Shown here one piece after another: positions 43,395-53,400 of a stretch of 58,613 nt of DNA; positions within the stretch are counted from its first letter, which is position 1; each line of letters starts with the position of its first letter. A program made the position numbers and the translations under genes. This stretch comes from Clostridiaceae bacterium (lineage in GTDB: Bacteria; Bacillota; Clostridia; TANB77; CAG-508): NCBI GenBank assembly GCA_012513065.1, contig JAAZCX010000032.1:1-58613 (forward strand), in the 5' to 3' direction. The notes beneath the pieces were generated by a model, which did not search any database, was not told the DNA's origin, and saw nothing but the letters and a program-made list of their open reading frames with translations.

Positions 43395-45710
43395 TTAATC
43401 TTCTATGATAGAAAAATAAAGTTTATCATCTAGAATATCAACAATTACTTTTTGTCCGTTTTTTAATTCTCCTTTTAAAATCTTATCAGATAATTCATCC
43501 TCTAGATAACGTATAATTGCTCTTCTTAATGGTCTTGCACCATATTTTAAATCAGTTCCTTTATCTAACAAATATTCCTTAGATTTATCTGTCATATCTA
43601 AAGAAATATTTTTATCAGATAAAGCTTTTTTGGTATCTTCTAACATTAAATCAACAATTTGTAATAATTGATTTCTATTTAATGGTTCAAATACTACTAT
43701 TTCATCAACACGGTTTAAAAATTCTGGTCTAAAACTTTGTTTTAATGCATCTAATATTTTTGATTTGTTTCCTATACTATTTCCACCAAAACCTATTGAA
43801 TTAGTATTTGAGTTAGAGCCTGCATTAGATGTCATAATAATAATTGTATTTTCAAAATTAACAGTATTTCCTTGATTATCTGTTAATCTTCCATCATCTA
43901 AAACTTGTAATAATATATTAAATATATCTGGATGAGCTTTTTCAATTTCATCCAATAAAATTATTGAATATGGCTTTCTTTTAACTTTCTCAGTTAATTG
44001 TCCAGCATCATCATAGCCTACGTAACCTGGAGGAGAACCGATTAATTTTGAAGTAGAATGACTTTCCATATATTCAGACATATCTACTCGTATAATAGAA
44101 TTTTCATCTCCAAACATTTCATATGCTAAACTTTTTGCAAGTTCTGTTTTACCAACACCTGTAGGACCAACAAATATAAAAGAAGGTGGTCTTTTTGTAC
44201 TTTTTAAACCAGCACGATTTCTACGAATTGAACGTGAAACAGCTTCAATTGCTTCATTTTGTCCAATTACTCTTTTATGAAGATTTCCTTCAAGATTTAA
44301 TAATTTTAAAGTTTCCTCTTCAGTAATTTTTTTAACAGGTATTTTTGTCCAATTTTCAACAACTTCAGCAATATCTTGAATAGTTAATTGAGCTAATTTT
44401 AATGTAGAATTTATTGAATTTATTTGTTCAATTAAGCTACATTCTTTTGATTTTAATTCAGCAGCTTTTTGATAATCTTCAGTAGAATCTGCTGAAGCTG
44501 CTTCTTCTTTTTCTTCTTCAACTTGTTTTAATTCATTTTTTAAAACTTCTAATTTATATAATGATTTATTATTTAAATTAATACGTGAACACGCTTCATC
44601 TAATATATCTATAGCTTTATCAGGTAAGAAACGATCATGAATATATTTTTCTGACATAATAACAGTTTGTTTAATTACATCATTTGAAATTTTTACCTTA
44701 TGGAAATCTTCATAATATTTTTTTATTCCTTCTAAAATATCTATAGAATCACTAATAGAAGGTTCTTCAACGATAATTGGTTGAAATCTACGTTCTAAGG
44801 CAGTGTCTTTTTCTATATATTTACGATATTCTTTTAGAGTAGTTGTACCAATTAGTTGAATTTCACCATTTGCAAGTGCAGGCTTTAAGATATTTGCAGC
44901 ATTCATAGAATGTTCTGCATCTCCAGCACCAATAATGTTATGAATTTCATCGATTACTAAAATAACATTCCCTAAACTCTTACATTCATCCATAATAGAT
45001 TTCATTCTTGCTTCAAATTGACCTCTAAATTGTGTACCAGCTATAATTGCAGTCATATCTAATAAATAAACTTCTTTATTTAATAATTTTGCAGGTACTT
45101 TTCCAGATGATATCTTTAAAGCTAGTCCTTGTGCAATTGCTGTTTTTCCAACACCTGGTTCACCGATTAAACAAGGATTGTTTTTAGAACGTCTATTTAA
45201 GATTTGAATCATTCTTTGGATTTCTTTATTTCTACCAATTACTGCATCTATTTCATTATTTTTAGCTTTAGTAGTTAGATTTGTTCCAAATGTATCTAAA
45301 GCTTTTCTCTTTTTTTCTTTTATTTTTTTATCTACTTTAACCTTTTTCTTTTCACTAGTAGAAGAATCTTCATTTTTTCCAAACATATTTGAAAAAATTG
45401 CACCTAAAGGAATAGCATTTTGCATATTTTCTGAATTTTCATAATTATCATCTGATATTTGATCGATATTCATAATTGCATCCATATCCATGTTAGGAGC
45501 TATGTCTTGAAACATATTTTCTAATTGTTCTGTCATACTTTTTATATCATCTTCTGACATATTTGCTTGTTTTGATAATGCGCTTAAAGGGTTAATTCCT
45601 TTTTTCTTAGCACATTCATAACATAATCCTTCTGTTGCTATTGATTTATCGGGCATTTGCTTATTAATAAAAATAACAGCCGTATTTTTATTACATATTG
45701 AACATAACAT
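43395..45710 (-). CDS. clpE: ClpE-type AAA+ unfoldase
   Basis: The 771-residue protein unfolds proteins for the ClpP protease. It starts with a zinc finger, Cys3-x2-Cys6 and Cys30-x2-Cys33, instead of the double Clp N-domain, which marks ClpE rather than ClpC. AAA domain one has GEPGVGKTA and VILVIDEIHN; domain two has GPTGVGKTE and IILLDEIEK. A UVR-type coiled coil lies between (EDYQKAAELKSKECSLIEQI). The C-terminal D2-small domain (LKYGARPLRRAI) is intact. In other Firmicutes CtsR controls it; I see no clear CtsR box and no ctsR or mcsAB nearby. Confidence 0.93.
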   Translation of the reverse strand: MLCSICNKNTAVIFINKQMPDKSIATEGLCYECAKKKGINPLSALSKQANMSEDDIKSMTEQLENMFQDIAPNMDMDAIMNIDQISDDNYENSENMQNAIPLGAIFSNMFGKNEDSSTSEKKKVKVDKKIKEKKRKALDTFGTNLTTKAKNNEIDAVIGRNKEIQRMIQILNRRSKNNPCLIGEPGVGKTAIAQGLALKISSGKVPAKLLNKEVYLLDMTAIIAGTQFRGQFEARMKSIMDECKSLGNVILVIDEIHNIIGAGDAEHSMNAANILKPALANGEIQLIGTTTLKEYRKYIEKDTALERRFQPIIVEEPSISDSIDILEGIKKYYEDFHKVKISNDVIKQTVIMSEKYIHDRFLPDKAIDILDEACSRINLNNKSLYKLEVLKNELKQVEEEKEEAASADSTEDYQKAAELKSKECSLIEQINSINSTLKLAQLTIQDIAEVVENWTKIPVKKITEEETLKLLNLEGNLHKRVIGQNEAIEAVSRSIRRNRAGLKSTKRPPSFIFVGPTGVGKTELAKSLAYEMFGDENSIIRVDMSEYMESHSTSKLIGSPPGYVGYDDAGQLTEKVKRKPYSIILLDEIEKAHPDIFNILLQVLDDGRLTDNQGNTVNFENTIIIMTSNAGSNSNTNSIGFGGNSIGNKSKILDALKQSFRPEFLNRVDEIVVFEPLNRNQLLQIVDLMLEDTKKALSDKNISLDMTDKSKEYLLDKGTDLKYGARPLRRAIIRYLEDELSDKILKGELKNGQKVIVDILDDKLYFSIIED

Positions 45711-45744
45711 ATATGAGCTCTCCTTCTTAAAAATTCATTACTAT

Positions 45745-45773
45745 ATGATACAACAAAATACCTAAATAGTCAA
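45745..45773 (-). promoter_or_regulatory. Promoter of clpE-pgsA
   Basis: On the minus strand: TTGACT (45773-45768), 17-base spacer, TATCAT (45750-45745). The start codon of clpE follows about 35 bases downstream. Confidence 0.7.
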
Positions 45774-45825
45774 TGAAAAACAATTATTATAATACAAAAA
45801 ATATAGTAAAAAAAATTGAATAAGA

Positions 45826-45854
45826 TTGACTTTTTTAACATTTAAATATATACT
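45826..45854 (+). promoter_or_regulatory. Promoter of the SH3-NlpC/P60 gene
   Basis: TTGACT (45826-45831), 17-base spacer, TATACT (45849-45854). Confidence 0.72.
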
Positions 45855-45898
45855 GTAACCATGATTTCCTTAAATAAAATTGAAAGGATGAATATAAT

Positions 45899-47221
45899 AT
45901 GAAATTATATAAACAAATAGTAATAGGAATATTTACAATATTGTTTAGCTTATTATTTACAACAATATGTATAGCAACTACTAGTGCTATTGTTAATACA
46001 GATACTTTAAAATTAAGAAAAGAAGGGTCTACAGAATCAACTGTTTTAGAATTATTAAATAATGGACAAAAACTAGAAGTTATAGAGCAATCTGGTGACT
46101 GGTATAAAGTAAAAGTAAACAATATAACAGGTTTTGTTCATAAAGATTATATAAAAATACAAGAAGAAGTAGTTCAAGAGAAACCAGAAGAAAAGGTTGA
46201 AGAGAAAAAAGAAGAACTAGTAGAAACCAATACACAAGTTGAAGAACAAACAGTTCAAGAACAAGAAAGCAAAGAACCTGTTACTGAAAATAAAGAATTT
46301 GAAATAAGAGAAGATACTTTAAAAAATGATTCAGATGTATATATCTTACCATTAATAAATTCAAACAAAATTGGTAAATTAAAGAAAAATTCAAAAGTAA
46401 CAATAATGGATGAAACTAATGGATGGTATTATGTTCAAAATGAAGAATTGAATGCATGGGTTCGTAAAGAAGCATTTAATGAAAAAGAAAATAAAACAGA
46501 TGACGTAACTACTAATAATACAAATACAAATCAAGAAGATAAAATAGAAGAAAAACAAATAGAAAAGAAAGTATTATATGTTAATTCACCATCTATTTAT
46601 GTTAGAAAAGGACCAAACACAACATTTGAAGTTGCTGATACTTTAGTTTTAAATGCACAAGTAACAGTTATCGCAGAATCAGGTGATTGGTATAAAGTAG
46701 AAGTTAATGGAATTACTGGATATATTGCAAAAAGATTATTATCAGAACAAAAACAAGAAACAACTTCAAGAAGTGCAGAAGAAAGAATAGAAGAACAATC
46801 ACAAGAAACAGAAGAAAAACAAACTACGAATGTTACTACATCTTCTAAAGGAGATGAAATAGCAGCATTTGCAAAAAAATATTTAGGATGTAAATATGTA
46901 TATGGAGGATCAGGACCAAATACATTCGACTGTTCAGGATTTACAATGTATGTATTTAAAAATTTTGGTATTTCATTAAGTCATTCAGCTACAGCACAAT
47001 CTAAAAATGGTACATATGTAGCAAAAACAGACTTAAAACCAGGAGATTTAGTATTTTTTAAAGATTATGAAACAATGAATGGAATAGGACATGTAGGAAT
47101 ATATATAGGAAATGGTGACTTTATACATGCTTCTTCAGGAACAGGATATTGTGTTAAAACTTCTACTTTATTATCTGGAAGTTATGATAAAAGATATGAA
47201 ACAGCAAGAAGATTATTTTAA
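45899..47221 (+). CDS. Secreted SH3b-NlpC/P60 peptidoglycan hydrolase
   Basis: A 440-residue exported wall enzyme. A signal peptide covers about 26 residues. Three SH3b wall-binding domains follow at about 30-90, 130-190 and 220-282; the first and third share the GDWYKV-VN-ITG pattern (SGDWYKVKVNNITGFVH, SGDWYKVEVNGITGYIA). Glu/Gln/Lys-rich linkers lie between them. The C-terminal NlpC/P60 domain has the Cys345, His398, His410 triad (FDCSGF, GHVGIYIG, FIHASS), so it is an active D,L-endopeptidase. Such enzymes act in wall growth, division and daughter-cell separation. Confidence 0.92.
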   Translation: MKLYKQIVIGIFTILFSLLFTTICIATTSAIVNTDTLKLRKEGSTESTVLELLNNGQKLEVIEQSGDWYKVKVNNITGFVHKDYIKIQEEVVQEKPEEKVEEKKEELVETNTQVEEQTVQEQESKEPVTENKEFEIREDTLKNDSDVYILPLINSNKIGKLKKNSKVTIMDETNGWYYVQNEELNAWVRKEAFNEKENKTDDVTTNNTNTNQEDKIEEKQIEKKVLYVNSPSIYVRKGPNTTFEVADTLVLNAQVTVIAESGDWYKVEVNGITGYIAKRLLSEQKQETTSRSAEERIEEQSQETEEKQTTNVTTSSKGDEIAAFAKKYLGCKYVYGGSGPNTFDCSGFTMYVFKNFGISLSHSATAQSKNGTYVAKTDLKPGDLVFFKDYETMNGIGHVGIYIGNGDFIHASSGTGYCVKTSTLLSGSYDKRYETARRLF

Positions 47222-47250
47222 ATAAATAGGGGCAATCAAAAGGAGATAAT

Positions 47251-49671
47251 ATGGAATTATTTATTATTACGATTGCTTGGATTTTAGGAATTATATGGGG
47301 GCTATACTTAAAAATAAGTATAGTCTTCTTTTTTGTATTAATAATATTAATTATATTAATATTATATTGTTTATTTACAAAAGTTAAAGAAAAGAAAAAA
47401 ATAGTAAAATATTTAATAATTATTATTCTGTCATTTAGTATTTCAAATGTACAGGTATTAATTTTAGAGAACTCTTTTACAGAAAAATATAGAAATTTAA
47501 AAGAAGAAACAAAAGAATTAAAAATAATAGGTACAGTAGTTTCAGAACCAATAAAAAAGGAATATAGAACACAATATGTAATAAAAATTGACAAAATTAA
47601 TGGCAATGTTACTTATAAAAATACTAAAATAATATTAAATGTAAAAAAAGAAACTAATTGTTTAGAATATGGAAATCAAATTTGTATATATGGAATATTT
47701 GAATCTCCAGAAGTTCAAAGAAATGAAGGCGGTTTTGATTATAGTCAATATTTAAAAATAAAAAAGATTTATAAAATTGTAACAGTAGAAGAAAACAAAA
47801 TAAAAATTATAAAACAAAGTAATATAAATGTAATTTACAAAACAATTAATATTATAAAGAATTCAATAAAAAAACAAATAAACAAACAACTTCCAGAAAA
47901 AGAAGCAAATTTATTAATAGGAATTTTAATTGGTGATAAAAGCAATATAGAAGAGGAAATATCAGAAGATTTTTCAAATAGTAGTTTATCACATATATTA
48001 GCAGTTTCAGGAATGCATGTATCATATGTTATTATAGGAATAGGATTTTTAGTAAATAAAATAAAAATTAGTAAAAATTTTTCCAAAATAATAATTATTA
48101 TATTATTGATTTTTTTTATGTTATTAACAGGTAGAACTCCATCTGTGGAAAGAGCATGTATGATGTCAATATACATGATAATATCAAGGTTATTACATAA
48201 AAGAAATAATGTATTAAGCAGTATTAGTATTTCTATGTTGTTAATATTAATTGAAAATCCATATGCAATAAGTGATATAGGATTACAATTATCATATGGG
48301 GGAACCATAGGAATTGTATCTATATATCCTATTTTAAAAAAACATATAAAACTAAAAAAGAAAATTGAAAATAAAAACATAAAAAAAGATTTATTAATAA
48401 AAATTAAAAGTAATATTTTAGACATTATTTTAATAACGATTAGTGCTAATATTGTTATTTTTCCAATTATGTTATATCACTTTAATACAGTTTCATTAAC
48501 CTTTGTGATTTCAAATTTACTTGTTTCCCAAATTATAGGAATAATAATACTTTTAGGATTTTTAACTACAATTCTTAGCTACATTCTAGAGCCTATTTCA
48601 ATTATATTATTTATTATATTGAAAATTTTTCTAAACCTATTAATTTTAATCGCACATTTTACTAGTAATCTACCATTTTCAAAGATATATTTACCAACTC
48701 CTAAAATTTATATAATAATAATTTATTATACTGTGCTAATTTATATAATTTTAAAGAAAAATAAAATACCAAAAAACAAAATAATAAAAAATAAAACAAA
48801 AATAATAGTAATAGCGTTATTAATTAGTCTATTAATAAATTTTATATTTTATAAAATTATTGATAATGATTTAAAAATATATTTTATTGATGTAGGACAA
48901 GGTGATAGCACATTAATCTGTACTCCCAATAAAAAGAAAATACTAATTGATGGTGGTGGAACATTAGAAAGAGAAGTATTTGATGTGGGAGAAAAAACTT
49001 TATTACCATATCTGTTAGATAAAGGAATTACTAAATTAGATTATGTAATAATAACACATTTTGATTCTGATCATATAGGAGGAATTTTAACGATATTAGA
49101 AAAGTTACAAGTAAAGCAAATCGTTATTGGAAAACAATATGAAATATATGAAAATTACAAAGAATTTAATAAGATAGTTAAGAAAAAGAAATTATGTGTA
49201 AAGATAGTAGAAGCAGGAGAAAAAATTCAAGTAGAAAAAGACTTATATTTTAATGTATTGTGGCCAGATTCAAATAATATGATTAGCGAAAATTCGATTA
49301 ATAACAATTCTTTAGTTTGCAAATTAGTATATAAACAATTCTCTTGTATTTTTACAGGTGATATAGAAGAAATTGCAGAAGAAAAAATATTAACTAAATA
49401 TAAAAAATCAAATATTTTAAAATCAACAGTTTTAAAAATTGCACACCATGGATCAAAAACATCTAGTATAGAAGAATTTTTGAAATCTGTAAATCCTAAT
49501 ATATCATTAATTGGTGTAGGAAAAAATAATATGTTTGGACATCCAAATCAAGAAATAATCGAAAGAATAAAAAATATAGATTCAAAGATTTATAGAACAG
49601 ATAAGTCAGGAGAAATCATAGTAAATGTAAATAAGAGTGGAAAAATAAGATTAAAAACAAAAATAAAATAA
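47251..49671 (+). CDS. comEC: ComEC/Rec2 DNA uptake channel protein
   Basis: ComEC moves single-stranded DNA across the membrane in natural transformation. The 806-residue protein has an N-terminal DUF4131-type region with two or three helices and an outside loop, then a competence domain of about eight helices (LLIGILIGDKSNIEEEIS, SHILAVSGMHVSYVI, TGRTPSVERACMM), and a C-terminal metallo-beta-lactamase-like nuclease domain: DVGQGDSTLI at about 547 and THFDSDHIGG at about 600. All key motifs are intact. No other com genes are in the window. Confidence 0.95.
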   Translation: MELFIITIAWILGIIWGLYLKISIVFFFVLIILIILILYCLFTKVKEKKKIVKYLIIIILSFSISNVQVLILENSFTEKYRNLKEETKELKIIGTVVSEPIKKEYRTQYVIKIDKINGNVTYKNTKIILNVKKETNCLEYGNQICIYGIFESPEVQRNEGGFDYSQYLKIKKIYKIVTVEENKIKIIKQSNINVIYKTINIIKNSIKKQINKQLPEKEANLLIGILIGDKSNIEEEISEDFSNSSLSHILAVSGMHVSYVIIGIGFLVNKIKISKNFSKIIIIILLIFFMLLTGRTPSVERACMMSIYMIISRLLHKRNNVLSSISISMLLILIENPYAISDIGLQLSYGGTIGIVSIYPILKKHIKLKKKIENKNIKKDLLIKIKSNILDIILITISANIVIFPIMLYHFNTVSLTFVISNLLVSQIIGIIILLGFLTTILSYILEPISIILFIILKIFLNLLILIAHFTSNLPFSKIYLPTPKIYIIIIYYTVLIYIILKKNKIPKNKIIKNKTKIIVIALLISLLINFIFYKIIDNDLKIYFIDVGQGDSTLICTPNKKKILIDGGGTLEREVFDVGEKTLLPYLLDKGITKLDYVIITHFDSDHIGGILTILEKLQVKQIVIGKQYEIYENYKEFNKIVKKKKLCVKIVEAGEKIQVEKDLYFNVLWPDSNNMISENSINNNSLVCKLVYKQFSCIFTGDIEEIAEEKILTKYKKSNILKSTVLKIAHHGSKTSSIEEFLKSVNPNISLIGVGKNNMFGHPNQEIIERIKNIDSKIYRTDKSGEIIVNVNKSGKIRLKTKIK

Positions 49672-49685
49672 TATTAATATAAATT

Positions 49686-49694
49686 TGGTATAAT
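49686..49694 (+). promoter_or_regulatory. Extended -10 promoter element
   Basis: TGG-TATAAT (49686-49694), with no clear -35 box. It lies ahead of the BofC-like gene. Confidence 0.45.
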
Positions 49695-49755
49695 TTTACT
49701 TTCAAAATAGCATAATAAATGAAAAGAATGTTAATAATGAAAAGGATGAGATTTT

Positions 49756-50334
49756 ATGAAAAAAAATTATATTATATTAATAATAATAGGTGTAATACTT
49801 ATTACATCTTTAATAGTTGGTTTTATAATTATAAATAAACCTTCAAAAATTGAATTAACAAGTGAAAAAACATTATCAGAGCATAATGAAAATAAAAAAA
49901 ATGAAATAGAAATAATTACAACATCAAATATTGAACAAAAAACATCACCAAATTGTATGTTTGTATTTAAAACATATTATAGAGAATGTGAACACACACT
50001 TATAAATAAAATTGATATCCCTAAAGAATTTGTGAATCAAACAGTAGAAGAGATAGAAAGAGAATATTTAGATTGGAAAATACAAAGTTTTAATGTAAAT
50101 GAGGTTATTTTTTATCAAGAAAAAGAAGGAATTTGTGAAGAACATTTTATAGTAAAAGAGAATAATGGTTATATAACAATATACTTTATAGACAAATATG
50201 GAGTAGAAAAAATAAAAGAAACTACAGAGATTGTTACGACATATTTACCAGAAATAGATAAAAATAGATTAAAAGAAGGAATAAAAATAAACGGTCAAGA
50301 AGAATTAAATGCATGTCTTGAAGATTATGAATAA
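49756..50334 (+). CDS. BofC-like C-terminal domain protein, membrane-anchored
   Basis: The 192-residue protein has an N-terminal helix (residues about 5-28) and a linker, then a domain with CMFVFKTYYRECEHTL, DWKIQSFNVNEVIFYQ, CEEHFIVKENNGYITIYFID and TTYLPEIDKNRLKEGIKING. These recall the C-terminal domain of BofC, a forespore protein that in Bacillus restrains the SpoIVB protease. Here Cys residues may form disulfides. The assignment is by pattern and could mean only the shared domain, not the BofC role. Confidence 0.6.
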   Translation: MKKNYIILIIIGVILITSLIVGFIIINKPSKIELTSEKTLSEHNENKKNEIEIITTSNIEQKTSPNCMFVFKTYYRECEHTLINKIDIPKEFVNQTVEEIEREYLDWKIQSFNVNEVIFYQEKEGICEEHFIVKENNGYITIYFIDKYGVEKIKETTEIVTTYLPEIDKNRLKEGIKINGQEELNACLEDYE

Positions 50335-50411
50335 CAAACTTAAAAAATGCATAAATTTCCACTTTTAGCAAATACTAAACATACAGTATAATGCTAAGGA
50401 GTGGATTTTTT

Positions 50412-53400
50412 ATGGAATATAAAAAATTAAATAGAAAAGGAATAGAATTAAGCAAAGAACAATTAGAAAAATATTTAGAAAAACTAGCATCTGAACATGT
50501 TTTACAAAAGCACAGTGATAAAGAAACATACCCAATTCCACAGGTAAAAGAAAATTTTGAATTTATTAAACAAGTTTATCATTTACTTAATGAACATATA
50601 AAAATTGGTATTCCGATTCATCCAGCAGGGGAATGGTTATTAGATAATTTTTATATTATAGAGGAAACAGTAAAAACTATAATTCAAAATATGCCATTAA
50701 AAAAATATAAAGAATTTTTAGGGATTTCAAATGGAGCAGATAAAGGTTTTGCTAGAATTTATGCATTAGCATATGAAATTATAAATTATACAGATAATAG
50801 GATTAATTATAATAATGTTAGTGATTTTCTTTTAGCATATCAAAAGAAAAAAACTCTAAGTATGAATGAAATATGGAATATAGGAATATTTATGCAAATT
50901 GCAATAATACAAAGCATTACAGATATTTGTGAAAAAATATATTTTAGTCAAATTCAAAAATATAGAGCTGAAAATATAATAGAAAGATTAGTAGAAAATA
51001 AAAAACAGATAAAATATAAAAATTTACCAGAATATAAAGCAAAAATAAAAGAATATGGACAAATGAAATATCCTTTTATTGAATATCTTTCATATAGATT
51101 AAAAAAAGAAGGAAAATCAGGATTACCTTTTTTAAATATTTTAGAAGAACAAGTTAATAAAATGGGAACAACAGTAGATGAAATAGTAAAAAAGCAACAC
51201 TATGATATTGCTTTAAAAAAAGTAAGTATAGCAAATTGTATAACTAGCATAAAAGAATTAATTAGAATGGACTTTTTATCTATATTTGAAGAAACAAATG
51301 GAGTAGAAGAAATCTTAAAAGAAGATCCATCTAAAATATATAAAAAAATGGATTATAAAACCAAGGAATATTATAGAAATGAAATAGAGCAAATATCAAA
51401 GAAGACTAAAATTGCAGAAATATATATTGCAAAGAAAGCCTTAGAACTAGCAAAAGAAAATGCAAAAGAAGATAAAATTATAAAGCAATCGCATATTGGA
51501 TATTATTTAATAGATGAAGGAAAAAAAGAATTATATAAAAAGTTACAGCAAAAAGAAATAAGAACATTAAAAAATGAAACAAAAGTAGTATTATATATTA
51601 GTACAATTTGGATTATATCGTATTTTATAGATATATTATTTATGATACAAGTACAGATGCAAATAAGAAATTTTATATTAACTACTTTATTAGGAATAAT
51701 CTTAATATTACCTATTCAAGAAATCGTAGTACAAATAATGCAATATTTATTAACAAAAATAGTTAAACCAAAATTAATTCCAAAAATGGATTTTTATAAT
51801 GGTATACCAGAAGAAGAATCTTGTTTCGTTGTAATTCCAACAATATTGAATAGTAAAGAAAAAGTAATTGAATTAATGAAAAAATTAGAAGTTTATTATC
51901 TTGCAAATAAAAGTGAAAACATATATTTTGCTTTACTTGGAGACTGCTCTTCAGGAAAAAATAAACAAGAAACACATGATAAAGAAGTTATAGAAGAAGG
52001 TTTAAAACAAGTAGAATTATTAAATGAAAAATATAAAAACAATATTGATGGAAAAAGTATACCTAAATTTCATTTTATATATAGAAAAAGATATTGGAAT
52101 GGAAGAGAAGAATGTTATTTGGGATGGGAAAGAAAGAGAGGATTGTTAAATCAATTTAATAATTTCATATTAGAAAAAATAGATAATCCTTTTTTAGTTA
52201 ATACAATACAAAAAATATTACCAAAAGAAATAAAAGAAAAGATAAAATATGTAATTACATTAGATGCGGATACAGAGCTAGTATTAAATACAGGATTTGA
52301 ACTTATTGGAAGCATGGCACACATATTAAACAAACCAATATTAAATAAAGAGAAAGATTTAGTCATAGAAGGACATGCATTAATACAACAAAGAATAGGA
52401 ATAAATTTAGAAGTTACTAATAAAAATTTATTTACTAAAATTTTTGCAGGTAATGGTGGAATTGATAATTATACAAATGCAATTTCAGACATTTATCAAG
52501 ACAACTTTGAAGAAGGTATATTTACAGGTAAAGGAATATATGATATTTCTATATTTTCACAAGTGTTAGAAAATGAAATTCCAGAGAATACCGTATTAAG
52601 CCATGATTTATTAGAAGGAAATTATTTAAGATGTGGTCTTGCATCTGATATTATATTAATGGATGGATATCCAAGTAGTTATATTAGTTTTAAGAAGAGA
52701 TTACATCGATGGATTAGAGGAGATTTTCAAATAATAAGATGGGCAAATAAAATTATAATAAATAAAAAAGAACAAATTAAAAAAAACCCTTTAAATCCAC
52801 TTTCAATATATAAAATAATAGATAATTTAATCAGAGCAGTAATTCCGGTTTTTATCCTATTATCAATTATCACAGTATGTATTTATAATATATTGTATTC
52901 TATTAATACATCATTATTATTTGTTTTATTAATTGTATCAGTAACAATTCCAACAATATTAGATTTGATAGGAAATGTTATTTATAAAAAGGAAGGACAA
53001 ATATATCAGAAAACATTTACACCAAGAATACCATCATGGCTTACAAGTATAGTTCGAGGAATATTAAAAATAATGTGTTTACCAGATAAAGCATATTATT
53101 CATCAGATGCTATTATAAGAACTATATATCGTATATATGGTTCAAAAAAACATTTGTTAGAATGGACAACATCAGAAGATGCAGAAAAAACAACTAAAAA
53201 TGATTTGTTATCATATTATAAAAGCATGATGCCAAATGTAATATTTGCGATTTTAACAACTTTACTGGGTTTAATAATTAAAGAAAAAATAATATCTGTT
53301 GTATTATTTATATTATCAATAATATGGTTAATTGGACCAATAGTATTTTGGTATATAAGCAAAAATAAACAAAAAGAGGAATTTATAAAAGAAATTAATA

